From NCBI GenBank assembly GCA_032718565.1, contig JAVGVS010000677.1:82674-146673 (forward strand): a stretch of 64,000 nucleotides of DNA, written 5' to 3'. Within the stretch, counting starts at the first letter, position 1. Each line of letters begins with the position of its first letter. Below are positions 25,701 through 40,700 of the stretch, piece after piece. The DNA is from Distichodus sexfasciatus (taxonomy: Eukaryota; Chordata; Actinopteri; Characiformes; Distichodontidae). The notes under the pieces were generated by a model. It searched no databases and was not told the origin of the DNA. It saw nothing but the letters and a program-made list of their open reading frames with translations. The translations under genes and the position numbers were made by a program.

Positions 25701-28700
25701 ACGTCGAGTATATTCGATATATCGCCCACCCCTAGTTCACCTCAATGAAAATGTGACCTCAGCATTTGAGCCGTCCCCGACGGAGCAGTGGGCAGCGCCT
25801 GGGAAGCAGTGCTTGGGGACGGTACCTTGTTCACAAGCACCTCAGTGGTACCGTTACGGGCCCGGGACTTGAAGCGGCGACCTTGCGTCGTGGGAGCCAA
25901 CTCTAGCGTTGCACAACCACCTGTCGAATGCTCGTCACTGCGTTTATGCGCTTTATCGTCATACGTCCCAGATTTTACATAACAGAAATTCAGAGACAGT
26001 AGGTGACAGAAATACACAGCACAGACGAATAGCCCGGGTGAAATGAGAGCGTCTAATCACCGTTGTCCGTTTAAGAAAAGGCAAAAGTGGGGGGTGGGAA
26101 GGCTGCGATTTCCTTTATCCTCCCGCCGCCGCAGCCCTATCCGGGCGCGTGTTTAAGGCGGGGAGCAGCCCGGTGTGGGGGCAACTACCTGAGAAACGGC
26201 GCTGTGCAGAGAAGCGGTGGGCGTGCTCCTGTGCACGCATGTACAGCTGAAGAGGTGCGGTTTGCGGTTGTTGCCGGTGAATCACTCGTCGTTCAAGTGA
26301 ACGTTAGCTATCAACAGAAAATGAACCATGGAGGGCTGAGGATCTAGCAACAGGAAGTGTTAAAATGCAGGAATGTTTAACGTATATTCATGTCCGTCGG
26401 GCCGGACATGGCCCAGGTGGTCTCTTCGGAGTATGAGTCAGGCGTCGTGTTAGCTTATCTTTATCGTTAATGACTTGTTTTTGTCTCCGTCTACTTTGGG
26501 GAGATGGTCTTACTCTGATATGATCTCGTGCCCAGTTCTAAAGAAGCACAGAAATACTCTAAGCGAAATTCTTTCGGTGATAATGACACACTGCACTTGC
26601 TGCAAAGTGTGGAAACAAAACAACAGATATGTTAGCAAAATGAAACTGAAAACGGGGCCAGATGTGGCGGAAAGATTCTCATCTCTGAACCAAGAGGTGT
26701 GGAGTTCGCTCATTCTCCCGCTCTGTCCAGATAAACATTTCAGTGAGTATTCATGGGGCTTGTATATTTTTAATTCTTATTTAGCGTTTACAAGGTTCAC
26801 CACTTTTGAAAGGAACTGCAATAATGACTGTAATACCAACTCATTTATTAATACTGATGAAGGGAGTTATGCCGTGGAACCGTGGTAAAAAGCGGTAAGA
26901 CTAGTAACGCCTAGCGTAGTGTTAAATTTAAGCTACTTAAATGCTATGCAATGCTGGAAAACGTTCCCGTGAGGAACAAGCAAAATGAGAAACTTAATTC
27001 ATTACGTTAATCACAATGTAAACACAGTGCAACTCTAATATGGCAGCCTGATTATCTGCCTTTAAAGATTGACTAAGCGTAGCACTCTACAGACGCTTGG
27101 TGCGGTTGCGGCTACGTTTGTATTTACGGTAGCCTACTCTGCATTCACAGCCACACAGATAGCCTACCTGCGTTGGAGGTTAAGCTGAACTCGGGGCGAA
27201 GATGGATTCGGGAAATATCTTCCGCTAAGTCAACCGGTGGATTTACCGTAAATACTGGGTAAGCGGTCAAAAGCAAAACTTTGATGACATTCTGCTGAAT
27301 TGAATTCTCACCTCAAGAAATCACGTTTTTAGGATGAAAAGGTGATTTTTCAGCCGAAATTATTTTCCCAACAGTACAGTATAGACCTTCACTGTTTCGA
27401 AACAAAATCCAAATTACCTGCCAACATAGCGGTGGTTTTTTCTCGGAAACCTCCGCTGCGTCAAGCGACCGGTTTTGCCGTGGAGGGTCACATTTTCCTT
27501 CACAGCACAGAGCCAAAGGTGGTGACTTTTCACTACGAGATGATCACCACCTACGTCAGGTGACTATCTGCCTGACGTAAAGGTTAAACTTTTCAAACTT
27601 CCTGCTTTTTGTCTGTACATCAACAAAATTGTCGCCTGATGTACTGTGGGTGATGCTCATCTCTCAGTGAAAAGGCACCAGAAGGCCTCACACCTTTGTG
27701 TTGATGTTCCACATTCATTTCCAGAAGAATGCCGACACACTGGGAAGATGTGAAGATGAAGGGCTTGTTTTGGGGGTCTGTTTTTACAGGGCTGCACAAA
27801 ATGTGTGCGCGCAGATTACTGCCACTTTCCCAGCGCCGGCTCTGCGATGGAGTCGTGTTCCAGGAATTCGCTAGGCAAACAGAAAAAGACAAGCTAAGTG
27901 GCCGTTTTCAATACAAACTTTCCCTGAGAGAGTACGCGCTGGACAGGGGTTTTACAGAGGAATGAGGAATGAACAAAAATATGGTAAAATACTATAAGCG
28001 TAAACCCAACAGCAACATGGGAAAGACGTACTATTCGGACAGCATCAGTTTAACATGAGGACGTGGCGTTATTTTACCACAAGACGTCTGTAATGTTAGC
28101 GGCCGATTCGGACGGGATAAGAAATTTCATTAAAATTGGCGGGAGTAACTCGATTTACATCCGAACGTCACCTCCCTGTCGTCATGTGTGTGCTACGTTG
28201 CTTACGTAACCGTGGGTAACAGCCGCGTACCTACAGCAATCAGAAACTTTGCGCTTCTCGCAGCTGTTTTTCCTCCTTTATCTTCTGAATCGTGCTCGCG
28301 CGTCCGCAGAGTAATCCTGCGTGGTGCACAGATTTCGACCGCCCAAGATTTCCTCCAGCGCCTCCGTGCTTGGAAAAACACGGGAAACTACAGGATGACG
28401 GAATGTTTAGATGCACGTTTACAGCCGGTCTATCCGGGTGGGATTAGTATAACCGAGCTCACTTTTTCGGACCTTTTAAGAGGTAAAATCCCGTAATCCT
28501 TCACGGACATCGGGCCTCGTTAACGAACCGTTCATACGAACAAATCAGTTCTTAATCCCTTCTTACGCACATTTCATGAGGATTCTAGCATTCAGCAAGG
28601 TTTTCTTATCGGAAATTTATTCTTAGTTAAGAATTGGACCTACACACTCTCAAGACCAGTCGCACGCATGAGTGGTGATAGTTTGTTCAGAATAATCAGC

Positions 28701-31700
28701 TGTGGCAGGTTTGTTAAGCGTAGAGTTGATAAAATCAATGGGTTTTAATGTAATGTATTGGTGGCCTTAAAAAATTACAATTATTAGTTAATGTATTTTC
28801 AAAATAACCTATAAATACTAATGTAAAATTTATTTTAGTTCACATATTTTTAATAAACTATAAATATTAATGTAAAATGTATTTATTAGTTAATATATTT
28901 CTTAATAATCTATAAGTACTAATGTAAAAATTATATTCATTAGTTAATATATTTCTTAATAATCTTTAGGAAGTACTAATATAAAATGTATTTATTAGTT
29001 AATATATTTCTTAATAATCTATAGTACTAATGTAAAATGTATTAGGTAATATATATTTTTAATAATCTATAAATATAATATAAAATGTATTTATTAGTTA
29101 ATATATATTTTAATAATCTATAAATATTAATGTAAAATGTATTAGGTAATATATATTTTTAATAATCTATAAAATATTAATGTAAAAGTAATTATTAGTT
29201 AATATATATTTTTAAAATAATCTTTAAATATTAGTGTAAAATGTATTTTATTAGATTAATGTACTTTTAAATCTAAATATTAATGTAAAAATGTATTTTA
29301 GTTCATATACATTTTTAATAATCTATAAATATTAATACTTAAAATGTATTTATTAGTTCATATATATTTTAATAATCTCTAAATATTAATGTAAAATGTA
29401 TATTTAGTTAATATATATTTTAAATAATCTATAAATATTAATGTAAAATTTATTTATTAGTTAATATATATTTTTAAATAATCGTTAAATATTAGTGTGA
29501 AATGTATTTATTAGTTAATGCATTTTAAATCTATAAATACTAATTAATAAAAATGTATTTTTAGTTCATATATATTTTAATAATCTTTTAATATTAATAT
29601 AAAATGTATTTATTAGTTAATATATATTTTAATAATCTATAAATGTGTGTAAAATGTATTTATTAGTTAATATATATTTTTAAACAATCTTTAAATATTA
29701 GTGTAAAATGTATTTATTAGTTAATGTATTTTTTAATCTATAAATACTAATGTAAAATATATTTTTAGTCCATATATATTTTTAATAATCTTTGAATATT
29801 AATGTAAAATGTATTTATTAATTCATATATATTTTTAATAATCTTTAAACATATTAGTGTAAAAATGTATTTATTAGTTAATGTATTTTACATTTTATAA
29901 ATACTATTATAAATGTATTTTTAGTTCATATATATTTTTAATAATGCTTTAAATATTAATGTAAAATGTATTTATTAGTTAATATATATTTTTAAATAAT
30001 CGTTAAATATTAGTGTAAAATGTATTTATTAGTTAATGTATTTTTAAATCATACTAAATACTAATGTAAAAATGTATTTTTTAGTTCATATATATTTGTA
30101 ATAATCTATAAATATTAATGTAAATATATTTATTAGTTAATGTATTTTAAATTTATAAATACTAGTGTAAAATATTATTTTAGTTCATATATTTTTTAAT
30201 AATCTTTAAATATTAATGTAAAATGTATTTATTAGTTATATATATTTTTAAATAATACGTTAAATATTAATTATGGAAATGTATTTTAGTTCATATATAT
30301 TTGTAATAATCTATAAATATTAATGTAAAATGTATTTATTAGTTAATATATATTTTAATAATCTCTAAATATTAATGTAAACTGTGCTTATTAGTTAATA
30401 TATATATTTTAAATCTATAAATATTAATGTAAAATTTATTTATTGATATTTATAATTATCTATTATTATTTAGGACCTTTTAAATAATAATAAATGAATA
30501 ATGAATTGAAAATTATTATTTCATGGTACATGGTTTCAGTGTCAATTAAAGCTTCTACACTGAGTAAACGCCTAATGAAACGCGACGAAAAGACGTCAAA
30601 ATAACAGAGTACACTTCCAAGTGGTGTGTGGACTTGAATTTGTCCTGAGTGTGTTGTAGAATAATAACGCTGTTGTTTGGGTTGTAAATAGTTCATTTTA
30701 AGGTGTTTGTCGAGTCTTTTTGTTGCTCTTCATCTCAGTTTTTACATGAACGAAATATTACTGTCTACCTGTTCGGATTAAACGCTGCATTTTGAACTAT
30801 CAAGAAAATGCCATTTCGCTCCTTTTGCCGTTTTTGTGGAAGCCAATGAGACGCTAATTTGTAGTGAGGCGACTATCGTCGAATCCTCGCTCCTGCTGTT
30901 CTCGGAAGCTGTGGTGATTTTGGCACAGCAACTGTCTGCGCGTCTCTTTGACCTTCTTCTCGGCCCGACTTTGTGCACATGGGACACTGCGGAGCGTTTC
31001 CCAGTGCTAACTCAGTAAAAATGTGCTCACGCTTTCGGTTATGAAGACGTGGGACTGATCATTCTTAGGAACACAGGTGCGGAAAATTCTGCTGTGGAAT
31101 ACGTCATGAATCTGGCCGGAGATTATTCTTAGAAATTTCTGAAGAAGAAATTTGTAAAAATTTAAGCAGATGTTGGTGTACGAGGCCCATTGTTCACATT
31201 TCGGACAGGACTAAAATCCCGGAGAAGCTCTGGTAATAATTACGTCCTCATGTAAAACTAATCCCGTCCAAACAGCACTTAAAACAGCAACAAATGAGGG
31301 AAAAAATTCCGATCAACAAGATCATTTGCCTATGGTAACTCAGAAGAACTGTTCCTTATTCAAAACTCCTCAGCTATTTGAACATGAACTCAGTGCCTAA
31401 AAAAATATTTTGAAATATGGTGCCACGTTTTATTCGGACAATATTTAAGCCGCTTGTATGGGCTCCGAGACCATGTTTTGAAGAACTACCATCTGTTCGG
31501 TCTTGACAATACAAACCGTTCGGCTTTTCAAATGCCAAAACGCATGATCCGGAGAGGATGCTAACTTTGGCCCAAGGCCATTTCATGTCAAGATCAGGAA
31601 ATAGATGTTCTCGATCTTGGACGGCACAGAGCAATCACAACAGCTCTTTTTCTACCAACATGCTGCCAAATAAGAAAAAAAAAAAATATGGGGTTCTGGC

Positions 31701-34700
31701 AGAATTCTCCTGTTCGTCCAGCACCTGAATGGATCTGTTTGGTAAGCACTGATATGTTTTGATTGCTTTAACCATTGAGACGGCCTTTATGTTTTTGGGT
31801 GGTTTATTAACTCGTTAAAAAAAAGATCCTTACAGAAACCACACGCCCGTCAGAGTCACAAGAATTGGAGCTTAACGGACATCATATTTATTCCTCTATG
31901 TGAAATCATTTGTAGGCAATTCGGGCAAAATGGAAGCAACTGCGTAAAATGCATTAATTGTAGAGCGCCGTCATGCACAAAATGCAGTTCCGCGTCAGAA
32001 AGGCCAAAAGCGGCTCGTTTTATAGGAACGTGAGTCCAAATTGGCTCAAAACTTTAGTATTTCTTCTTTTTTAATTGATAAAAAAAGATTTTTTCCATTT
32101 TATAATGTTAGAGAGTAAACAAGATGAAAAATATGAATACAGAGAAATCACTTGAAGAATTTTATTCTGTGTCCAGATGGATTCCACTGGATGAAGAAAG
32201 GATTTCCACCTGGCGCTAACCTCATTTTTCTTCACAGTCCTAAGCCATAGAAAGTCTCTGCTAAATAAAAACTCTGCAAGTCAATAAAACAGACACTGTT
32301 CTTACTAGTTCTAGTCGTTAAGCCTCCTTCCATTTGCCACCGGATCCGAGATTCAGTTGACGAGATTACATCACATCCGCTAAAACCACAGTGAAAACCG
32401 ATTTGCCAGGAGCTGGAGTTGAATTCGAGGATAGAACATGGACTCCCCCAAGAAAGCTGTTCTTTGCGTTAGGCTTTCAGAGTACCGTGACCTCAAGCGT
32501 TTGCCGTTCACCTGAACGGTCCTGTTTACGCTTTCTGTTATTTCCGCCCGGCTGGTCATTTGTTTTTGCCCAACAACGGCCTGCCAATTTAGCATAGCCA
32601 CTAACGGCACTGACCTCCAGCAACCACGACTATAAACTACAACAACACTGTGTAATGTACACAGCTGACCAAGTTAGACACAAACGACACTAAAATAAAT
32701 TTATATCGCAGCATTTACGTAGTGCGTTGCCAGGCAGCCATCTTGGATCCTGAACTCGGGGTCCTCTGTGCTCGGGAGTCCCAGAAACGTTAGCGTGCAC
32801 ATCCTCACTTCCGGCTTCAGCCCCCGGAAAACCACTCGGAAACAGAGCGCCAAAGGCAAACTGAAGGCACTATTATATCTACACTTTCGGCACTTTTATA
32901 CTACATGCACAGGTCCATTTTCAACAGCTGACTTCAAGACCGTCAGCGTTTACACATCAAAATAAGACGAATCTGAGTAGTGCAGGACGTCCCGAACACA
33001 GCAGCGTAAAGGCATGTATGGCTGCGTCTACCGCGCACTAAGATAAGCCTAAAAGCGTTTTTGGGGCTGTAAGTGCTGCTAATTGAAAGGTGGCAGCGGA
33101 GGCGATCAAGCGACGGCTCTGTTCTCACTTTCAGTACGGACTTGGCGTGGCGTTGTTGCATCTGTACTCCACCTTTCCGCTTCGAACCGGTCTGGCTGAA
33201 GCGGGGAAGAGTTGCTTGCGTTGGCAGGTCGGCAAGCTTGAAGAGGCGCCAAGTCGGAACCTGATAATGCATAGATTGCAGCCCCAGCGTCACAGATGCT
33301 GCGTCTACGCCGTCATCAACTCATCAAAACTGTAGCCGCCACCGCTGCCATGTCGTGCGGGCACATCGAATATAGTGCTTGTGTTGAATAAATAATCGTC
33401 TGTCTGTCTTAAAATAAAATCTTAAAGTGTTTACAGACGACAGCGCGTAAGTTTGATACATGTAAACAACTAATTTACTCGAGACTCAACAGCCTTCATG
33501 TCACTCTTACATCGCTCATCCCCCAAGTTTAGCCACCTAACTCTGCTCTACAATCGGACAGATGGTTTAACTTAGCCTAGTCTAGCCCTTTTGCTACGCT
33601 AACAACAGCTAGATAGGCTAACAACTATTTACACAGTTGATCAAAAAGAGCGATGACACCATTCATGCCAAGCAAAAGATTTTTCTTAGCTTTTGAGATA
33701 CCATATTTTATAACTTCATGATGCGGCTTGGTGACCTGGAGGTTTTCTAGAGAAAAACAAAAGCGTTTATGTTGCGTGGGGTAAAATTTTGGATTTTTTG
33801 TTTTTAGTGTTTTGAACAGTGGAAGGTCTATACTGTACTGTTGGGAATCAATTCTTGGCAACCTACCCTTTCCATCTAAACGTGACTTTCTTGAGTGAGA
33901 TTCAATTCCAGCAGAATGTTAAAAGTTTCTGTTTGACGCGCTCTCGCTTCAATATTTACGGTAAATCCTCATTGACTGGCGTGAAGATATTTCTCCGAAT
34001 CCCATCTTCGTCTCCGAGTTCGATTAACCCTAACGTAGGTAGGCTATCCGTGTGGCTGTGAATGCAGGCCATTACATGCATCTAAGCAATAGCGAAACCC
34101 GCACCAAGCGTCTGGAGTGCTTTCTGCCGATAGTCAACTTCAAAGATTTCTCCGTTTCTCACTTGGCGTGACAGGAGAAACCCGACTCCTTTGAACGTTG
34201 ATATCTCAGTCATATGTCGCCCGATTCATTCGATATAGGTATCGTTTTGAAGGTTGATTTCACGAAAACAACTCAATTTTGACAATTTGCGACAAGCGAC
34301 TGGTTTTGCCGGGCAGAGTTACATTTTATATGACAATGGGTTATGCACCAGCTAGATGTAAACGTCGTGGAAGGAAGTGCATCAGGTTGTGTGTCAGTGG
34401 ATGGGACTTCCGTACGGATCGCACCCAATAACAGCGATCTTCTTGTTGTATCTCTCGAGCATCAAAACGAGAAATGGCCATCACACCGACACGTAGCGTA
34501 ATTGAAGGGAACGCCTCACGTGTAACGTTAGCTAGAGCGTCCAGCCTGTCAGTCTCACAACGGCGGCAACAAGGTCAGACGACTATGACATCATCCGACT
34601 GATGGGCGTGAATCGAATCGAACCGGCCGACATTTTACAGCCCGCGTCTGAGGCTGGGGATCTGGGCGGACGTGGACGGTCACTCGTCCTGTTGCTTGGG

Positions 34701-37700
34701 GATGAAATATGAAATGCGGCTGATGGGAGACCGGTGTGTAGCTTTGAAGAGTGTATATATATTTTTAAAGAAGAGAAACGGGGATGGTGCCAGAACACGC
34801 TGCACAAAGGAATGATGAAAGAAGGCAAGACAAACAAAGGCTTTCAAAGGCTGTAGTATTGAGACATCAAACGGAGAAAGGGCGCAGCACACGCCCGCTC
34901 GCCTTACCTGACATATTGACAACAGTGGACCATGAGGTGGTGTAAGACAAGAGAGGTGTGTGTGTGTGTGTGTGGTGAGGAGATGGTTGGGGAGCTTAGC
35001 CTAAACCAACAGAACGGGAGGATCGACAGAGGCCCCTTTCATCCGAGGCCCTGGCTGGAAACGTGTCGCGTTTAATTATTAATGAGCCGGCCTTTGCTCC
35101 GCTGGCCTCTGTCGCGCTTTTGAAGCCTCTCAAAATTCAGCCCCGTTGACAGAGCGCGGCCGACCTCCCGCACCTTTACCTGCGCAGCAGTCGTCGAATG
35201 CTAATCTGTAGCGCCCGAAAACGGCACGGTGTGCTGCCCTTCTTTCCTTTCTCCCGAAGCTTCCGCTCGTCTCCGTGGCGTGGCGCGGTGCTGTTTTCGG
35301 TCTGCTGCGCCCTACGCCACCATCACGAGCGGGGTCAGCACTAATCGAGAGGCAACAACAAGGCCTTTGTTCCAGCCACGTTCGGGACGTGCGGACGGCA
35401 CTCGGCGGACGTTCACAAGGTGAGGAGAGACGCCGGGAGGCTGGAGGTGCGTGCGTCATGCGATGAAATGCAAAAACCAAACCGTCTTCATGTTTATATT
35501 AATATCGCACATTTCCAGCCTTTACCGAGGCAATGTGGTGTCACTTTAACTAGGGGTGCACCAAAACATCGGAAACGGAATCGTTTTTAAGTCATCGGCA
35601 TCGGAGCGAGGCTTAGTTTTGCCCGATATTTTCGGCCGATATTTGATCATGCATTTATTGTACGTCAGAGAGGTAGCGCTTGTGCCGGGCATGTCCAAAG
35701 ACTGAGGTGGGATTTTATACGGCACCGCGCCTTCCGTCTTAAACTGTATGGCGTTATTTTGTGCCGCAATTCCGAACGTTTCTTGTCTTTACGCGTTCAA
35801 CTTTGAAGGCGCGCACAAAAAATGTCTAACAAAATTGCGCTTGCTTCACTTAGCGAAGGCGAGCTTGCACATGGGCTGTGTCCCGAGCTGTGTACTGCTG
35901 CACTTAATAGTATGGTAGGTAAGGTGCTCTCATCATACTTTTCTATGCAGTAGTATGCATCTCAGGAAATCGCTGGGGTTGTAGCTTAACAGCTCTCTAT
36001 GCACTAGGTAGTGCACATGGAGTGTCACAAGCGCCCTATTTGACAGGGTAAGTGACCATAAGGCGGGAAGTGACTTTTTCTTAAAAAGTTGTGCACTACA
36101 CTCGAAATGCTCTGCCCTCGCTCCACTCTGCTTTCACACTCGCTTGACTTGGCGCTGTGTTAGACATGTCAGAATTGTGGCGATATTTTTGTGCGAAATA
36201 TCTGAATTGACTGCCTTGTTAAGTCAGGGCAGTGGTAGTGTAACCATTACGGAGTTGTTCCTGTGACCAGAAGGTCGCTGGTTCAAATCCCGGACCCATA
36301 AATGTACCACTGAGGTGAGCATGGAAGGGTCACATTTTGTTAGGGGCATACAGTGGTGCAAGGGTTAGGGAGTTGGCCCCGAGACCGGAGGGTCATCGGT
36401 TCCAATCCCGATCAGGTAAAAGTATCATTGAGGTACTCATGAGCGAGGTACCGTCCCTAAGCACTGCTCCCTAGGCGGTGCCTTTGTCAGCTGCCCACTG
36501 CTCCTTCACGGACGGGTCAAATGCAGAGGTCGCATTTTGTTGTGGTGCGCTGTGTGCTGTGCTGCGGTACGTTCACAAAGACCCAAAAATACGCCTGGAT
36601 ATTATTAAGACCTCATATGGTCAGGAGCTCGGTTACTTCACATTCCAAGGGCGCTTCTGTCACCGCACTGGGACGGTGGGATCGACGCGAACCACAAGTA
36701 CGATGCCCATCAACGCCTCTGCCAGCAGACCTACGGTACTGCAGGAACAACCCCGATAAAGCCGCCGTCACGCGTCCGTGTGGTGCTTTCACTCACGGTG
36801 TTTCGTGCTTGCGCGCAGTACTCTGCCTCCATCTTGGCCAGCCGCTGGTTCGTGTCCTCGAGCAGCTCCTGAATGTTGTCCGTGTGCTTCTTCTGCAGCT
36901 CGAACTTCTCCTGCTCCATCTTGGCCACCGCTGCATGCAGCTGTCGGCGGGAACAGATGGTCAAACACGGTCAAAACGGCCAGACCTGCACGAGCGCGCT
37001 CACTGAAATCTTTCCTTCTGACCGGCTGTAGGGCTTAGTGAGGAGCTCGAAAATCCTACGGCGTGGGACCTACGCTTGTGCCCACGAGGGACGGGCCTGA
37101 TCTTGATTTGTGGAAATAACAGAGAATGCTTTAAGACGCCCGAAGCGAGAAACACTTCAATGGCAAGACAGGCTCACAAAGGCAAAAAGCAGCTGAGAAG
37201 CTGGAGGACGTATATGATGTGTTTTTTGGGGGTTTATTTATTTTTTTTTTTTTACTTCTCCACAATAAAAACACATACACGGGCAGCTAAGAACCGGGAG
37301 AGGACTGCCTTTCTTCTAGTGCGAACTCAAAAGGCAGTGCTCGGGCTCTGTAAAGTCTCTGGGCACGCCGTGTTCAAAAAAACCTCTCCTCCACAGGCCT
37401 TGGCCGGCCGTTGGAAATCGAAGGCGTTTCAGGCTGTCCGTACCTTCTTCTCCCATTCGTTTTTGAGGGAGTCGCTGCTTTGATCCGACATCTTCTTCAG
37501 CTCGGCGATCTGCTTGTCTTTGCTCTGGCGGATGACCTGGGACTCTCGCAGCAAGCTTTGTACTGCGGAGGAGAGAAGAAAGAGAGGAGAAGAGAGTGTG
37601 AAAGAGAACGAGAGAAGCTAAATAAACAGCAGACCTGGCCGCTAGGCATCCCTCTGTCTACTTGTTCTCTGTCACAAATGCGCGCACACACACACACACA

Positions 37701-40700
37701 GACACACACACACACACACAGACACACACACACTCTTAGGACTAATGGCCTCGCCTTTCACAGCTATTCTTATCGTTTCTTGAGAGATTGTGTCATGGGA
37801 CTTGGGCTTGATTCAACAATCTGGGCCAAAAAAAAATACAAGATAATAAAGCAATGTGTTCGGTTTCGCCGTTCTCCAGCTTTTATTATCCTCCCCGTCT
37901 TCTAGGGCTTGCGTTTATGGTTCGAATTCATCAGACATCAAATACCAGTGTGCAATAAATAATACAAGCCACTATCGTCTGTGCTCAAGGACAACAGCCT
38001 TTACAGAGACAAGACTTATTCTCTGTGAACCATAAAAGGCCAAACGCAAACCAACAAATTACAGATCCTACAGGGAGTTAGTGTTCGTGTGTGTGCATGT
38101 GATTTCACAGTCACTTGCTGTTACAGTAACTAAACGCCCTTTTGTGCTTAAAAACAAACACCGTCTTGTAGGAGCGGGTTCAAATACGCGTGCACCCTTA
38201 CAGAGCCAGTCTCCTGAACGTGGATTAAGCTTAGTCTTGCTCTAAGTTGCAGTGCCAGTGGAAAATTACCATTCAAACTCAAAGTTAGTCCAGGACTAGG
38301 CTTAATGATTCCTTCATTATCCGAACCGCTTAACGCCAACTGGGGTCGCGGGGGGACCGGAGCCTATCCGGGGAACAACCCCGGGGAGGAGCCATAACAC
38401 CGCAGGGCACATACACACACTCACAATCACATTCACGTTCACACCTTACGGGGTCAATTTAAGAGTTGTCAATTAAACTATATTGCATGACACACGAAGA
38501 CGGGGAGAGCATGCGAACTCCACGCAGAAAGGCCCCACGGGGACCCGGGACTCAAACCCAGAACCTTTTCGCTGTGAGGTGGCGGCGCTAACCACTGCGC
38601 CGCCGTGCCGCCCTAAACTTAATCCTTGACGGGGAAATTGGTTCCTAGTGACTTGTTTGTAACTGTTTGAGTACTCAATCTGAGTTTGTTTGAAAGACAC
38701 CAGGACCGCCACAACCATAATCGGTGAAGGATGTTCGCCCCGTAATCAGAAGATCGTCAGTTCAGGTCCCAGATCCAGTAAAGCAGCCACTGAGGTACCG
38801 TCCCCAAGCACTGCCCTTGTCAGCAGCTGCCCACTATTCCTTCACGGACGGGTCAAATGTAGAGGTGACATTTCGTTGTGGTGCACGGTGTGCTGTGGTG
38901 TGTTCACAATGACAATCACTCACCTTCACCTTGTTCCTATTGTCATTTTGGATGTTGATGCATACTCACTTTCACTTCTCACCCAACCTCTCCATTCATT
39001 CACTCTGTTGTAAACACACACTGTTTTGCCACCTCACCTTTTTTCTCCAGTGCCCTCACGGTCTCCTCCGCCTCCTTCTGCTTGGCGCGGTGCACGCTCT
39101 TCAGCTCCGCGATCTCTCTGTTCTTACGGTCAAGGATCTACAAGACAAAAGCAGCCGCTGAATGTGGGGATCAAATCCCGATTTCAAGTCGAACAAATGT
39201 ATTTTCCAGTTTTAGGAAGCTTCATTGAGTATTTGTCATTGCGAACACACCACAGCACCGCTCAGCACACAGTGCACCACAACCAAATGTGACCTCTGCA
39301 TTTGACCCATCCGTGAAGGAGCAGCGGGCAGCTAAACAAGCGCCCGGGGAGCAGTGCTTGGGGACGGTACCTTGCTCATGACTACCTCAGGGATAACTTT
39401 ACCGGCCCTGGATTCGAACCTGGATTCAGAAGGCCTTCTGATCACGGTGCGAACGCCCCACCAGCTGGGTGACGAAATGATTTCCCCCAATAATGATGAC
39501 ATACTTAGGGGCTAAATGTGCACCCGGCAAATTAATATGTTAGTTCGTTTCTTGTTACCAAAAGTTTTGCGAAGTTAACCGCTGATTAATAATAATACAC
39601 ATATATCCAGTCTTTAAATTTGGATTGAAGGCTTGAATCAAGGCTGTGGGTTAGATTAGAGCAGCGAATACGCTTATTCGGGACCGAAACCAAAAAGCAG
39701 TGTGACCTCCTTCTCCAACGACTTGAGGAATTTGCAGCTTTGAAGTAGATCGTCGACAGAGAGGTGTGTGTGTCTATGTGTGTGTGTGCGCGTTGGGGCA
39801 GAGGAGGAGAGGTAGATCCTGCTTTTTGGCCTTGGCACCGAGCGTATTATGTGCACGTCGGCGTCAGCTAAAAGCAGAGGATGGCAAAAGCTCCGTTTCC
39901 CACATTTCTTCTCCCAAACCCACGACCCACTCCTGACACGAGCCCAGATAAAGCCGACAAATTTGGGGTAACTGCGGAGGAACACGACAGAAGAGGCTGC
40001 AACAGAGACAACAGGGCACGTGAAAAGTTTGCAGACTTAGAACAGGGAGACGAAATCAATCTCGTCTTGTAAACTTGTGTACTGTGCTGGTTCAACCGTC
40101 GTGAATGATACTTATTTGAATACATATTTTAAAAAAATCAGGAATCTGTTTTTTGGGGGGGATGACAATGTTATTAAAAGTTTGGAAGGGATCCGCAAAT
40201 AGTTTGAAACTAATTAATGATATGTGACCCTCCACGGCAAAACCAGTCGCCTGTCGCAAATTTTCATTGAGTTATAACTTTTCTTAGAATATTGTGCACT
40301 ACGCTCCAAATTCTCCGCCCTCGCTTGACTCTGCATTCACTGTGTCAGAAAGGTCAGAAGTCTCTGTTTTGACCGCTCTACTTCAATATTTACGGTAAAT
40401 CCACTGGTTGACTAGCGTGAAGATATTTCTCCGGAATCCATCTCCGTCTCCCGAGTTCAGTTAACCTAACGCAGGTAGGCTATCCGTGTGGCTGTGAATG
40501 CAGCGTAGGCTACCGTAAATGCAAACGTAGCCGCGACCGCACCGAGCGTCTGTGAGTGCTACGTCGATAGTCAACTTCAAAGGCAGATTTCTCCGTTGGC
40601 GTGGCAGGAGAAACCCGACTCCTTGTTGATGTTGATATGTTGATATCTCAGTCATATGTCGTCCGATTCATTCGATATAGGTATCGTTTTGAAGCTTGAT

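Larger units (their letters stand above)
22555..36796 (-). other. CEP112 intron D-E, 14.2 kb
   Basis: This is the largest intron in the window. It contains hAT copies, a SINE split by a hAT element, MITE copies, an AT-rich tandem array and several unassigned stretches (22.6-23.9, 26.0-27.1, 27.5-28.8, 30.45-33.7 and 34.3-35.5 kb). I saw no additional CEP112 exon in it. Confidence 0.8.
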
